From NCBI GenBank assembly GCA_000310025.1, contig FN648476.1, positions 147,973 to 197,449 of the forward strand: DNA of 49,477 bases. The letters run 5' to 3'. The DNA is from Ectocarpus siliculosus. Its lineage: Eukaryota > Sar > Phaeophyceae > Ectocarpales > Ectocarpaceae. How positions within the stretch are numbered: the first letter of the stretch is position 1; every line of letters starts with the position of its first letter. Positions 1 to 11,498 of this stretch are shown piece after piece. A model generated the notes under the pieces. It ran no database searches, had not been told where the DNA came from, and worked only from the letters and a program-made list of their open reading frames with translations. The translations under genes were made by a program, and so were the position numbers.

Positions 1-163
1 AGGGTCGGGGGGGTTTTTTAACCCTTTTGTTTGGGTTGGGGCAAGGAAAAACAAATTTGGGGGGTGGCAAAAAATGGCGTTTTTGGCCCCTTTTTTTTGG
101 TTAAAAGGGGGACCTTTTTTGGGGACCCTTTTTTGGAAATTTTCCCCCCCCCCCCCCCCGCGC
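1..163. repeat. Homopolymer-rich low-complexity DNA at the window edge
   Basis: The stretch consists almost entirely of runs of T, G and C and ends in a run of about 17 C. No gene is visible. The composition is unlike the rest of the window and could be a genuine poly-C tract next to a repeat or a poorly resolved consensus at a contig end. Confidence 0.6.
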
Positions 164-283
164 GAGCCTGGTCCGGTGAGAACCCGGCGTGCTCCGTCCC
201 GGCTTTGTAGGGATGGGAGGTCAATGGTTTAAGGATTACGGCATGCACGATTATGAGTACCCCGCCCCCCCCCCCGCGCGCCC
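164..283 (+). repeat. Dispersed repeat family A, partial copy 1
   Basis: This stretch matches 778-895 nearly base for base, from GAGCCTGGTCCGGTGAGAAC through TTGTAGGGATG and CATGCACGA to the poly-C tract. Inverted copies occur at 30606-30690 and 42006-42214. Four copies in one window mark a dispersed element. No coding capacity is seen, and the class is not recognised. Confidence 0.75.
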
Positions 284-288
284 CCCCC

Positions 289-413
289 GGTGTTTGCCAT
301 CGGGGTTTGGGTTTTCGTCGCTTGGCAACGACGTTGTAAAACAAGCCCCCCACTCGGTGTTTGCCATCGGGATTGGGTTTTCGTCGCTTGGCAACGACGT
401 TGTAAAACAAGCC
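289..413. repeat. Two tandem copies of a 58-59-bp unit
   Basis: Positions 289-346 and 355-413 are almost identical. Each runs from GTGTTTGCCATCGGG to GTTGTAAAACAAGCC and contains an inner inverted motif (CGTCGCTTGGCAACGACG). No gene is seen from here to 670. Confidence 0.8.
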
Positions 414-670
414 AATTCACTTAGTGAACTCGGCAACCAGGTTACCGTTTTTTTTTTTTTACCTCGGTTTTTTTTTTGGCGGTAACCATAATGGTGGTCG
501 AGTAGATCATGTTGTGCGGGGTGGAGAAACCTCACTCCGCGCAACGGGGGATGATCGCACCACGTTGTGTTAAAATGGTCAAGCTTCCTCGAGGCAGTTA
601 CACCGTGCTTACAACTGTCTCTGGAAGTGAAAGCACCAGAAAATATATTAAGTCATACGTAGCTGTCATC

Positions 671-895
671 CGTACGCAAGGAAGTAAGCACAAGATGCCG
701 AACACCCTTTGCAGGATGCAGCTCACCCTTCATGCGACTCGCCAAATACCTCACGGCGCTTCGCGCTTGGTGATGTGAGAGCCTGGTCCGGTGAGAACCC
801 GGCGTGCTCCGTCCCGGCTTTGTAGGGATGCGAGGTCAATGGTCAAACGACTACGGCATGCACGACTATGAGTACCCCCCCCCCCCCCCCCCCCG
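671..895 (+). repeat. Dispersed repeat family A, long copy 2
   Basis: About 210 bp correspond in reverse complement to 42006-42214, including the blocks CTTCATGCGACTCGCC, GGCGCTTCGCGCTTGGTGA, the CCTGGTCCGGTGAGAACC block and the terminal poly-C. Homology stops near GTACGCAAGG at the left and at the poly-C tract at the right, so these are probably near the element ends. No target duplication was recognised. Confidence 0.8.
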
Positions 896-1789
896 CGCGG
901 GGCGTGCCCCCGGCGACCACCTTGTCTTCAGCTTTTGTGTGCTGCGCGTTTTTTCGGCGCTTTGCACCGTTCACGCTTTTGGGGGCTTTGGTCGTCAATC
1001 ATGGGGAGGGGTAGAACATATTATTGACAGCGACACACTCCTTCCTGTTGTTTGCTGTTGATTCTATTGCATGCATCAACGTGTTACGCTCAACTGGACA
1101 TGACGAGTAGTTGGAGGTGTCGACACACCCAGAGACACATGACGTGGTCTTACGACACTGAGAAAGTAGCGGAAGCAACAGAGGAATATCGGAAATCAAG
1201 AATCCTTCAAGATCTTGTAGCCCATAAAAACAAGCAACGGTATATAAAGAATCGACCAGGGATATACAACAATCAGTAATCAAAGCTGACCACTGGACGC
1301 TGCCGCCGTGAATACCGGCGAGAAAACCGGAGAAAATTGCTCACGGCATTTCTCGCTCATGTGCACAAGGGCACGCTCATTATCTCTCCTTGTGTTCCTC
1401 ACTTCCCGGGGCCCCTTTCATTACAGAAAGGCATGCGTACCCAAACAGGGTGTACGTGACTGTGGTCACCGAATTAATGCCAGCTTTAATGGAGCTTGCG
1501 TTTGATAAATAGGTGCCACCTCGCAATTGGCGTCCAACCTGGGTACTGTATTGCCGACACCGTCTAATACCGGGTCAGACTGGTGCCAGTTGCAGTCGTC
1601 TTAGATCGGACAACCGCCTTGCTGATATCGCCGTATATCGGGACCCCCACGGAGTGCACAATTTCTATTTTATTTTCTTGTTTTTGGGGGGTAGGAAGAA
1701 GAAGGAGAGAGAGAGAGAGAGAGAGAGAATGAGGGACAACACTTGAGGAGCTCATTGCAGCGGGGCACCGGCCAAAGCGCTACTCGTTA
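896..1789. other. No gene recognised; short GA microsatellite
   Basis: No exon with recognisable protein similarity was found on either strand. A (GA)n microsatellite of about 12 units lies at 1704-1728. The stretch ends where the inverted duplication begins. Confidence 0.5.
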
Positions 1790-2242
1790 CGAGTTTTCAG
1801 CGTTCGGCGCGAGGATTGCGTGCTACTCGCTGCCGCATGGTGAGCGAATGCCTTCACGGCCGGTCTTATTTCACGTGAGTACGTGTGACGAGGAAGAAGA
1901 AAACGTAATGTGACGTTCGTAGAAACGGCCGTGCGGCAACGCTTGCCGGGACCAGGGACATGTTTTTCCCCGCCGCACGAACGGCCGTACCCAAGACAAT
2001 GACCACCATCCACCTCACTCAATGCACTCTTGGGAACTACAGCATAGCCCATTCATCTCTCTTCCTCAACAGTTTCGTCCGCAATTCTTCTACTAAATAC
2101 GTGTACAATATTCTACGTTTTTGGGTTGTTTCTCGCTGTTCGACACCGTCCTGGTCGAAATTTTACAGTATATCTAAATCTACAGAACTGTTGCACAGTT
2201 TCACCCCGCGCGGCAGGTGGCGCTCGCGGGTTCAAGGGGCCC

Positions 2243-5200
2243 CTAAGCAGCGCATGCTCGCTCGAACACCGGCCGACTAGGCATCTCGACAATTTCTCCC
2301 TCCTCAATCTCGTCATCGTCTGTGCCGTCCGCCTTCCCAGGAGATGAAGTTGACGTCGAATCACCTTCGGAACCTGATGCACCCTCCGAGTCGCTGCCTG
2401 TCTTAGGTCTCTTGCCCCCGCTACCCTGCGTTGCGGCCGAGGTATCCTCCGTAATTTCGTCACGGGACCGCTTCCTGTTGTCGCGACCATCCTGTGCCAA
2501 TATCCCGGACTCCCTTCTATCCATGGCCTTGCCGTCGAGACCACCGCCTCGTATCGAATCAGCGTCACAGTTAGATTCCATGCATGCATCCTCCTTCGCT
2601 TTGAAAGCCATCTGACTGCTCCCGCCGTTGCACTGCTGCCTGCCATCGGCAGAGTCTTGAGCGCGGCCAGTCTTCGTCAACGCAGAGGCACCAATGCTGT
2701 CGGGTCGGCTAAGGTGAGTCTTCGACGGGAGGCTCGGGCATGGCAGAGGTCTCGGCTTCGTCGCCGGTGGGGCTTTGGCGAGGGGGCTTGGGCGGGCCGT
2801 CGAGGGTGACCTTGGTGCTTTGCCGTAGGAGGGAAGGCGAGAAGAGCCGGCCGGGGCCACAGAGTTGGTCCCCTTAGGCATCGAGGGCGGCTTCGGCCAT
2901 GTGCAGGATGTGGGCTCAGACTTCGGCTCGGGGGCGCTTGGTGTTCGGGGTGTAGGAGTCACCGGGAGCATTAGCGTGCTTACCGGCAGGGGCGCAGACG
3001 ACGTCAGTGACTTCGGCGTGCATGGCGGCGGGGGTGTGATGGGCATCCTTATCGGCTTGGGGGTGCTCGGCGGTCGGTGTGTGAGCGATTCCAGACCCTT
3101 GATCGTGGATACCGTCAGGGGTTTAGACGTCTGAAGCGGCTTGGGGGTGGTCGGCGGCCGGGGCGTTGGCTTCTTGACCAGGTTAGGCGTGCATGGCAGT
3201 CGGGGTGTGAGCGACTCCAGACCGATGGTCGTGGTTACCGGCAGGGGTGTAGACGTCTGAAGCGGCTTGGGGGTGGTCGGCGGCCGGGGTGCTGGCTTCT
3301 TGACCAGGTTAGGCGTGCTTGGTTGCCGGGGCTTTGGCGTGGTGGGTGGCCGGGGCTTGTGCGTGCTTGGTGGCCTAGCTGCGAGAGTCACCGGTAGCTT
3401 GGGGGCGTTTGGGGGCGGGGGGGTGAACGACTTCTTCGGCTTGGGCGTGTTGGGTGGCAGCGGCGTAGACCTCCCCAGTGGCTTGGGCATGTTTGGCGGC
3501 CGGGGTGTGGTGGGCGGGCGGGGCTTAGGTGTGTTCGGCGGGCGGGGCTTAGGCGTGTTCGGCGGGCGGGGCTTAGGTGTGTTGGGCAGGCGGGGCTTGA
3601 GCGTGCTTGGCGGCCGGGGTGTACACGCCTTCGGCTGGGTCGTGGTAGCAGGCGGTCCGGACTTCGAAGTCCAAGATGAGCTCGACCTAGCGTTGTTCGG
3701 GAGCACCCCCCGGGGCAGTGGTGGTCGCGGACGAGGTCGCTTCTCCGCGGTGTTGCTCGCAGTGCCAGCGCCAGCCTCCATTCGTTTTCTCTTGCTAGTC
3801 GATGCGTGCGTGGGTGGTTTGCTCGAGTACGATGCGCGCTGCTGGCCCTTGCATGAAGAACCATCCTTGGTCGAGACCTTGCCGCACGTCAAACCACCGC
3901 CAGTAGCCCCACGACTGTGCAATAGCAATACCTTCGGCGGCGGCGGTGGAGGCATCGACGGCCGCCGTCCATCAACCGTCTTGTTCGTCGTCATCGAGGG
4001 TCGGCCTAGCGCCGAAGCTATCCTCTTTCTCCGTTGTGCGTCGTCTCTCTGCTTAGCTAATGCCTTCGTCACGCGGTGCCGAGTGATCTTGGTGCCCGAT
4101 TTGCCTGTGTCGTTGTCCAAGGTTTCCAGCCATTCTTCCGTCGCTCCTGTTCAGCATCGACACACAGCAGTTGCAGCGGAAAAAATGAAGCGAGTTCTCC
4201 CCCGATATCTGCATTTTGCCCTATTGAATGAAAAATCCGTGCGATGAATGGGCTGCTTGCCTAATACCAGGGACCATCCAAGGATCACCCAACCAGGAAG
4301 ACACCTATTTCAGGTCTGACAAGTCCGCGAGCGGGGCCACTCTTCCCGAACCGTTGCTACCCAGCTATATTCACAATGGCGCGGCCTTGTTCGTAGTTCA
4401 GCATGGGGCTGAGCCTCAACTGCAAAATTGGAGGTTGGTTTGCCATACCGAAAAAGCGCCTACTTCCTCGCCTTCATACGTTTCGTTCGAAACATAGCGC
4501 CCGTTGAAACAAAAAAAACGAACTGCGATAAACGATGCTCGTTTGATCCCGAGGTTTTGGGCTATGCAACTTGGGCTCGTATTTGCGTCAAGCGCTCCGA
4601 CTCGGCCGCAGACGACTCCCACGGTAAGCACAGTTGTCCAACGACATCTAAGCCTCGGTTGAAACCATGCGCACAAAAGCCAATCAAACACCAATGCGAG
4701 AGCATCGTTCTAGCAAACAAGTTTTGAAAATTTCTGCACGAGTGGCAGGGGAGAGTCAGGCTCACGCTCGAGTTGGCCGGGGTCCTTGAACTGCAGAACC
4801 TCCGTCCACTCGCCCGACTGTGGCGGCGGAACGTTGTTGACAAGCAGGGATAGGTACGTCGCTAGCCTCGCGCGGAAGGTCGGGGGGTACTCGAGGCACA
4901 TCGTCCACTTCAAACTGTGGGAGGAATCAAGTAACGCAGGTGGGAGTGCGTGTGTCAGAAACTCAGACAATACGACCCCCGCCATATGCGTCAAAAAATG
5001 TGGGGGCTGGCGGAGATGGGCGGAAAGCTCTTGGGGTTGGGACGGACCACCAAAACATCGACGCGCTGGAGGACAACTGTGAACCTCGTGCGAATTTGGT
5101 CTTGACCAGGCACCCCTGCTGGTCATGCTTTTCGGATGCGAATGATGCCCCTGCGCTCGTCCAAATAAACCGCAACCTGCGGCGCACGACCATTGTCCCA

Positions 5201-8200
5201 TAGTCCGTCCACAGCTGTTAGTTTCACGCCGTTCTCAGGGTTCGCGCAACGTTACGCGCCGATCTCGATATTCTACCCACCACAGTATACCGCCAGCGTA
5301 CATCGCGACCCCGTGCTGAGCTGTACCCCCGCACGCTTGAATAACGCACCTCTGACTTAGCAGGTGGCAGCAGCCCTTGGAGATCAAGGCCCCCATGTTT
5401 TCCCGTACCCAGCCTTTAGGGCCGGTTAGGGAAAGGCGGTTTTGAGGCATAAGACCATGGTATGGCTGTGGGTATCGCACGATATCTCACGCGATAGTCC
5501 CGGCATGCGGCCCCAGACGCGGAAAAGGCGAAAACCACGTCTCTAACACAGGACACTTGGAAACGCCGGTGTGGTTGGTCGGTCGAGCTCCTATTCAGCG
5601 GTGGTGAGCACCTACTTGTCACGTTTTGCTCTTCTTGTGTCGAGATCGGACAAACCTCAACCGCTTCTTTCACCACTCTACAAGGCTCAAGGGGTCACCG
5701 ACAGACAGGATCAACCCGACCACTTGATATCGAGGAGTGTCGTACACCCAAGACGCTAATAGAGTGTGTTCCCCAGCCCCTTTCCCTCTCCCCCAAATCT
5801 CGACACACAACCTATTAGACGCGGCAGCCCGTCCCTCACCCATTCTTTGAAAGTGCAGGATCAGGTCGTTGGCGTGCGGGTAGGCGTGCTCGATCAAGAA
5901 GTCGAACCCCAGTGCACTCATAATCTTGTTCTCGACTTTGACCACCCGGGTTTTGAATCTTTTGTACGCCTGGCAATCGAGGCATGGGGCCGCGGAGGAG
6001 GGGAAATGAACGACTCCGGGTGCGGCTAACGATTATCATGTATCTCAACGGTTGACAGTACTTCGAGAAGCTCAACAACGGAAAGAAGCCGTCCTCGGTA
6101 GCACTGCGATGCAAGTGAACTGGTCGTGTTAGTTTCTCGCCGGTCTCATCTCGTCCACAGGTTGGTGCCGAAGCTTTCTTGCCGGTAGTGGGCGCTATTT
6201 CTAAACTCACTTCCGAGGGGTCCGAGCGCCCGATGATGGCATAGTTGGCGACTTTGTTTGTGACGATGAGGACGTCCTTGATGTGGATTTTGAAGTCCTC
6301 CACCTTGCTGGCCAGCAAGACTGACGCCGCCACCGTGTCCTGATCGAAAAACCACAACAACGCACACAAATCAGGAACAGCCAGCGAGGTTTCGAGGCCA
6401 GACTCCGTTACCCACGGGCGTCTTGACTACCGTTGAAAAAATCATATCCGAGGTGTTCTTCTGTTCCTTACAGAGCCCAGTGCTTGTGGGTGGTCACACT
6501 TCAACCGTCCGTAGAATTCGGTTGTTTGGAGTTGTCTCACCCCACAACGTATACCACAAATGGGTGTGAAAAGTACTCGACTAGCCCCGGGCCGAGAGCA
6601 AGTTAGAATCACTAGAATCCTCCCTTCTCCTTGTGAAAAAGCGTTAATACCCGAGGTGATGTGTTCTGTTGCTTACGTTCATGCACGTTGCGACAAAAAA
6701 AAAAAAATCCACAACCACCTTGCGATAAGTCGGAACCCGGAGGGCAATGGCGTCGTCTTGTTCGTGATGTCAATACTTGCGATGCCCGTAGCTTCGAAGT
6801 TTCGAACGCATGGGCCCATATGCTCTAGGCTACAAACGTGTCGTTGTTGTTGTTGTTGTTTGTGATGGTCATCGTTTTGCTATTGGCCAGACGTTTAATT
6901 TGTTGGTAGTTAGTAGTTCCTGTCGGGGCACGTTCCTCTACTACTATGGTACACACACAACCCCCCTCCCCCTCGCAGAATTAATGTCGGACCGGGTTGC
7001 TACGGTGCGTTTGTCGACCATCGCACCTTCCAATTCTGAACAGATTCTTGCTGCTGAATGATTTTTGTTTTTCTCTCTTTCGGTAGTATCGAAGGTGTGC
7101 ACCTCACAAATGATTTCATGTAGCGTAGCTGGAGATGACACGCTAATCGTAGCCCATGGTCATGGCGAGCGATGGAGTAGATGACACCACTCGTCTTCCA
7201 AAAACTTGGGCACCAAAAAATATTCGACACAAATACCGTCCCACGCAAAACAGAAAAAATATTAGTATACAGTAGTCCATCCATACACGGCATTTTTTGC
7301 GCCCTACAGTGGTGGTACCTCTAGTGGTACATGGTCACACTACCTGAAGGAGGAAATACTCTCGTCTAGAGAGCAGCTGGGATCTCGATGCTTGCAGCAA
7401 TAATCTTCATGAATATTACCAGTGAATGTTCGGTGTTGGCGGGCACCGCAAAGAAAATAGGAACTTGATTGGAGGTGCCAAGTACTCCTCGCGGTGGTCT
7501 GATGGTATGCGCGTTAAAAAATTGAGAATGACTGCGAGGGACCGACGGCTCAGACGAGTTCCAACGGCAGAGTTTTGAGTGCTGGCGAGATCGCTGCTGC
7601 ACGACGGTCGCGGGAGCCGCAGCTTGGTCGGCATAGCCCGCGTACTGGCATTGGATGGGACATAACTCCAAACACGCAGCGACCCATCTACTGTAGCTCG
7701 TTTTGCGCACAGGCATTGTGACAATTTGGTGCATCTATCGGTCATGTGTCCCACAGGGTGAACACGAAACCTGACAGAGGCGAGCGGTTTTGGCACCAAG
7801 TACTACTGCTGTTGTAGGAGTGAAGTAATTCCTAAAGCCAAACAGTTGCGGCGAAGTTTCGCAGCCAAGAGTAGTGATACAGGCCATTTTCCCTGGGAAC
7901 GCAAACCATATGTTATCCACATGCTGACGCAGAGGGAATATGCAGCCCAATATCAGGGATATCACGCAAAGAGCTAGCTACATAGAACGAGAGAGTTTAC
8001 TCTAGTGAAAAGTGAGGTTCACGAAAGTCTCGGTTGGAAAACTAAAATCTGACGGATATTCATTCGAAAATTTGAATGCACCAGCAACAATTATTATAGC
8101 ATTCTGTCGGGGGCTGTAAAGAATATGTGTGCACCCACCACCAAACACAGAAGCTATGGCACAACCCGTGGCGTGACTTCTTTCTATTCTCCCTGGGCTT

Positions 8201-9629
8201 ACACACCGGCTTCAATATGCCAGCAGCTATTGATTGGCGGCGAGTTGTAGAACAACCGCACTGCTGCTGTTCAAAGTCACTTTCTCCGCGACGGCATGCT
8301 GCGATGGGTACGTTTTGGTGTAGTGTTAGAAACGGAAGATAGTACGACAAGAAAGACACCTCCCTCGCTCACATGTAAGTTGATGTCCGTGAAGGATACT
8401 AGTGCGAGGAAGCGCTGGTAGATTGTCATCGCCCCAGCTATCACCACCGCCTTCGTTTTCAGCCGCTTGCAGATCTCCAACATGAGCTTGTGCGCCTGCG
8501 CGCGGTGCTCTTTGTCGTAACGGAGTTGTTTCGCCCGCCAGAGGGGGTCGACTTGGCCGCATCCCATCCTACAAGACACAACACACGGACGAGCAGCAGT
8601 ACGGGCGCAAGCAGCCGAGAGCGAATGAATATCAAGTGAACAGAGAGACCGCCTGCGAGCGCGTACCAGGTTCCAACCCCATACCAACGACTACAAAGCA
8701 AGCGCTGCACTCCTGGAAATTGCGGCTACAGTCGAGATCGATTGAACGGCGGACTTTTCCCACGGAATGATCATGATCATCCAGCACTGCTGCTGGTTGT
8801 CGATTGCTATGGCCCACGTTGGACAATGTGTACTGATACCTGAGAGTGATGAGCATGCCAACATTCTCTATCGAACTGGTTCCTCCGTGTTGTTCACAAA
8901 CATTTCGGCGGAACCTTACAGTGCGGCTTGAGCCGCGCGCAGGTCGTGGCGGGCCAAATAGCTATGTACCACCTTTCGGAATAATGTAATGACGCAGCGA
9001 CGGTGACCAAACTGGAGGAAGTCTCCATACTTCTTGCTGCGGTGCACTTAATCTTCACACGAGAAAGGTGTCCCCTCCCTCACGAGTGTGCTCTTTTCAC
9101 TTGTAATCTCGAGGTTTTAGAACGCACACGCGCGTGGTTTGGCAGGCTATTACGGCGGTACCTGTACAACGTGAGCATGATGGCATTCCTCACCCAAAAC
9201 AGCAGCACGTGATGTTTTCGCCAGGAGAAGGGGCGTTGAAGAACAACAGCGCTTTTCCATACAGCAACCAATATCAAAGTTCTGCAGACGGGTGAGAAAG
9301 TCACAGAGAAGAGCGGGCATCACACAGCTCCCCCAGGCACTGCAGATGAAAATATCGTTACCACTGCTGTACAGCAGCAGTACAAATGTGTCTCCTCACC
9401 TGCTGCTCTTCTTGACGAAGGGGGGATTTTCCAGCTCCTCCAAGGTGAACTTCCACCCACGGTCCTCCCAACCAAAGTCGGAGCGCCTCCCAACCCTCGT
9501 CATGACCGCTTGCTCCTTTCCATCGTCTACCGGCTTCGCTGCGGCTACTCCTGTGTCAGTCATCGCCCCAAGTGCGGCGGCGAGCGGGTGAAGTGGCTGA
9601 TTGTGTGATCTGCCGAGGGAGTTCCTCAC
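2243..9629 (-). CDS. Transcriptional-type cyclin (K/T/L-like) with a long TPKP-repeat tail; intact copy
   Basis: Seven exons on the minus strand keep phase throughout: 9629-9400, 8568-8373, 6339-6211, 5969-5840, 5413-5350, 4914-4766 and 4146-2243 (stop TAG). All introns are GT-AG, and the product is about 933 residues. Exon 1 carries WKFTLEELENPP, resembling the entry motif of cyclins K, T and L. Exons 2-4 form the first cyclin fold (AHKLMLEICKRLKTKAVVIA, DTVAASVLLASKVEDF, then KVENKIMSALGFDFLIEHAY). Exons 5-6 resemble a shortened second fold (ALISKGCCHLLSQ, LKWTMCLEYPPTFRARLATY). Exon 7 encodes a disordered basic, Pro/Thr/Lys-rich tail with many TPKP units, nuclear-type basic clusters (KRPRPRPP, RKRSRD) and an acidic end containing DDDEIEEGEIVE. 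In known families such cyclins activate CDK9/12/13-like kinases on RNA polymerase II; that role is inferred here. A second in-frame ATG at 9563 would give about 911 residues. Confidence 0.85.
6663..9208. other. 2.5-kb segment with exon 2, absent from the right arm
   Basis: The segment is bounded by direct copies of GTGATGT at 6656-6662 and 9209-9215. In the right arm the flanks are joined at about 11910-11918 with one copy of the short motif. It contains part of intron 1, all of exon 2 (8568-8373) and much of intron 2. Because it holds an exon needed for the cyclin fold and for reading phase, it is read as ancestral sequence deleted on the right, not as an insertion on the left. Nothing else coding is visible in 6663-8372. 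Confidence 0.85.
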
Positions 9630-11498
9630 AGGACCCGATCGATCCTACCCTTCTCCAGGAGCTTGTCTAGTCAGGTCGTTCCTTGGCTTATCGCTTACAC
9701 TGGTCTCACGTGCTGGGAGCTGGCGCCTCTGTATCAAGCTATTTAGAAACCACAAGGAGAAGTGTGGGGCGGCCACCGGCGCAAAACATGGCGGAGCGGG
9801 GGGCTCTGTGACGTGTGAATCGTTTTAATCCGGGGGGGTCTACAGAAGAACCAAGCCGCTGTCCAATGAAACCACTCTGTACGTCAGTCATTTTGCGGCG
9901 GAACAGACGCCCCACGCTCTCTCTCCCCGGGGACTATTTAGTGACATCCCCTTGTTTTCAAACAGAGGCGTTGTCCATTGATCGCTAGCGCCGCACTGGC
10001 GGGCATTCACACCAACGATTTCTACCGGCTGGCTGTTCGCGCCTCGTTCGTTGGGCGACCCACCTGTCTGTCCCGTTCACGAATCCACTCTCACGAACGA
10101 CGGAACAGGGCACGATGTCCTTGGAGTTCCTCTAACCTGGCGAACGTACTGTATTAGTATTTGGGAAAAGTGTTTATCTTTGGCTTGTATCTTGATGGGC
10201 ATGTTGTCGCCTCGCTCGTGTCCCCGCTTGAAACACGGGCAACCCTGTTCTCGGGGTTGATTTAGAATCGGGGACATGGGCACTGATAGCCCGACGGGAG
10301 TGAAGGGTCTCAACCACACACTCTTTGTCCAACCGCCTACAGGTACAGTACATTTGGCACAAAACGCAGAAAGAGGTCACCGCAAAACCCTGTGATGTTG
10401 CATCAAACGGGTGAACGCAGCACTGAAAAAAATGTGTCATTGTTAAGGAGGACCCGATTCGCAGGGTATTAGTCGATTGACTTTTACCAGAATCGGTACA
10501 CCTTCGCATATGGCGTCAGCAGGATGATACTGGTTCGAATCTCCTTGGGTGCACGTTTTTCTCCTGACTTGGACATTTTCCCATGGACACAATGTGTGTC
10601 AGTCCTGAGAACACCTCTTGGAATCGATCCTATAAAGAACCTTGTGACACATTCATCGAATACCCGTCCTGGCCACAAGAGGTTCCCAGTTGAGGGTAAT
10701 TCTGTGGGTGGAGAGTGTTAAGGAGGACCCGACTCGCAGGGTATCAGTCGATTGACTTTTACCAGAATCGGTACACCTTCGCATCATTGTACGAGCGAGC
10801 ATGTGCATCCGGTCGTCAGGCGGTTGCCACATCGCATCATACCAGCAGTTAAACTAAGTCTTGTGGGTGGGCCTGTGACCACAGCTCATCGAAACAACAT
10901 ACCTGTCGGTGGGGTGATGATGTGGAACATCTCTGAGAAGCCCAGTAGCCTAGACTATGGTTCAGACCGTACGAAACAAAAGCAACAAGGACACGGGCAA
11001 CATTTGCAGCAGCAGCATTCGTCCCGACCACAAACGAAGCGCTTTCATAACAGAGCATGCGTGCTGCAGTGAACGTCACAGCCATGCAACCACATCCCCG
11101 AGGTGTGCATACATACGCAAGAACAAGGCCGCGAAGATTGGATCCAAATGCTTACTCTTTGTACAAGATTCCCCTTCGGACAACGAGTGACATTGCTTGG
11201 GTTACACGCAGGGAGTCAGGCAAGATGGGAGGAATGTAGAATATGTTTCTGTGTGTATGGCGGGTGATCAGACGGTAGCACCCTGGTAGCCGGTGCGGAT
11301 TGAAAAGATTCACACGTCACAGAGCCCCCCGCTCCGCCATGTTTTGCGCCGGTGGCCGCCCCACACTTCTCCTTGTGGTTTCTAAATAGCTTGATACAGA
11401 GGCACCAGCTCCCAGCACGTGAGACCAGTGTAAGCGATAAGCCAAGAAACGACCTGACTAGACAAGCTCCTGGAGAAGGGTAGGATCGATCGGGTCCT
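9630..11498. promoter_or_regulatory. Shared divergent upstream region of the two head-to-head cyclin copies
   Basis: The start codons of the left gene (minus, 9629) and the right copy (plus, 11499) face away from each other across about 1.87 kb. About 200 bp beside each start is duplicated as part of the arms, so both copies kept the same proximal upstream sequence. No defined promoter element was recognised. Calling it regulatory rests on position alone. Confidence 0.35.
10441..10784. repeat. 69-bp direct repeat pair in the spacer of the duplication
   Basis: Positions 10441-10509 and 10716-10784 share 67 of 69 bases, beginning TGTTAAGGAGGACCCGA and ending GGTACACCTTCGCAT. They are 206 bp apart. 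The remainder of the spacer (9832-11301) is single copy and holds no gene I can recognise. Confidence 0.9.

Larger units (their letters stand above)
1790..9831. repeat. Left arm of the large inverted duplication
   Basis: The whole segment is matched in reverse complement by 11302-16680, apart from 6663-9208, which is missing on the right. Homology covers the seven-exon cyclin gene, its introns, about 450 bp of 3' flank and about 200 bp upstream of the start. The outer edge lies near GTAGCACGCAATCC (left 1812-1825) and the inner edge near CTCTGTGACGTGTGAATC (left about 9805). Single-base differences are scattered through exons and introns, and indels concentrate in the proline repeat region. 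Confidence 0.93.

Noticed and set aside
320-413. Cloning-vector contamination suggested by CGACGTTGTAAAAC, as in the M13 forward primer region
   Set aside because: The match is only about 14 bases, the following bases differ, and the motif is part of a local 58-bp tandem repeat.
3267-4247. Long glycine-rich open frame opposite the cyclin tail (and 14339-15316 in the second copy)
   Set aside because: It is the antisense shadow of the proline repeat exon: Pro codons read backwards give Gly.
6656-9215. A transposon insertion of 2.5 kb with a 7-bp target duplication in the left cyclin gene
   Set aside because: The segment contains exon 2 with fitting splice sites and phase, and its ends have only a poor inverted match (7 of 10), so a deletion in the other copy explains it better.
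10505-10545. tRNA-like sequence with TGGCGTCAGCAGG and GGTTCGAATCT
   Set aside because: The two box-like motifs are only about 8 bases apart, far less than in a tRNA, and no stems fit; at best a relic.
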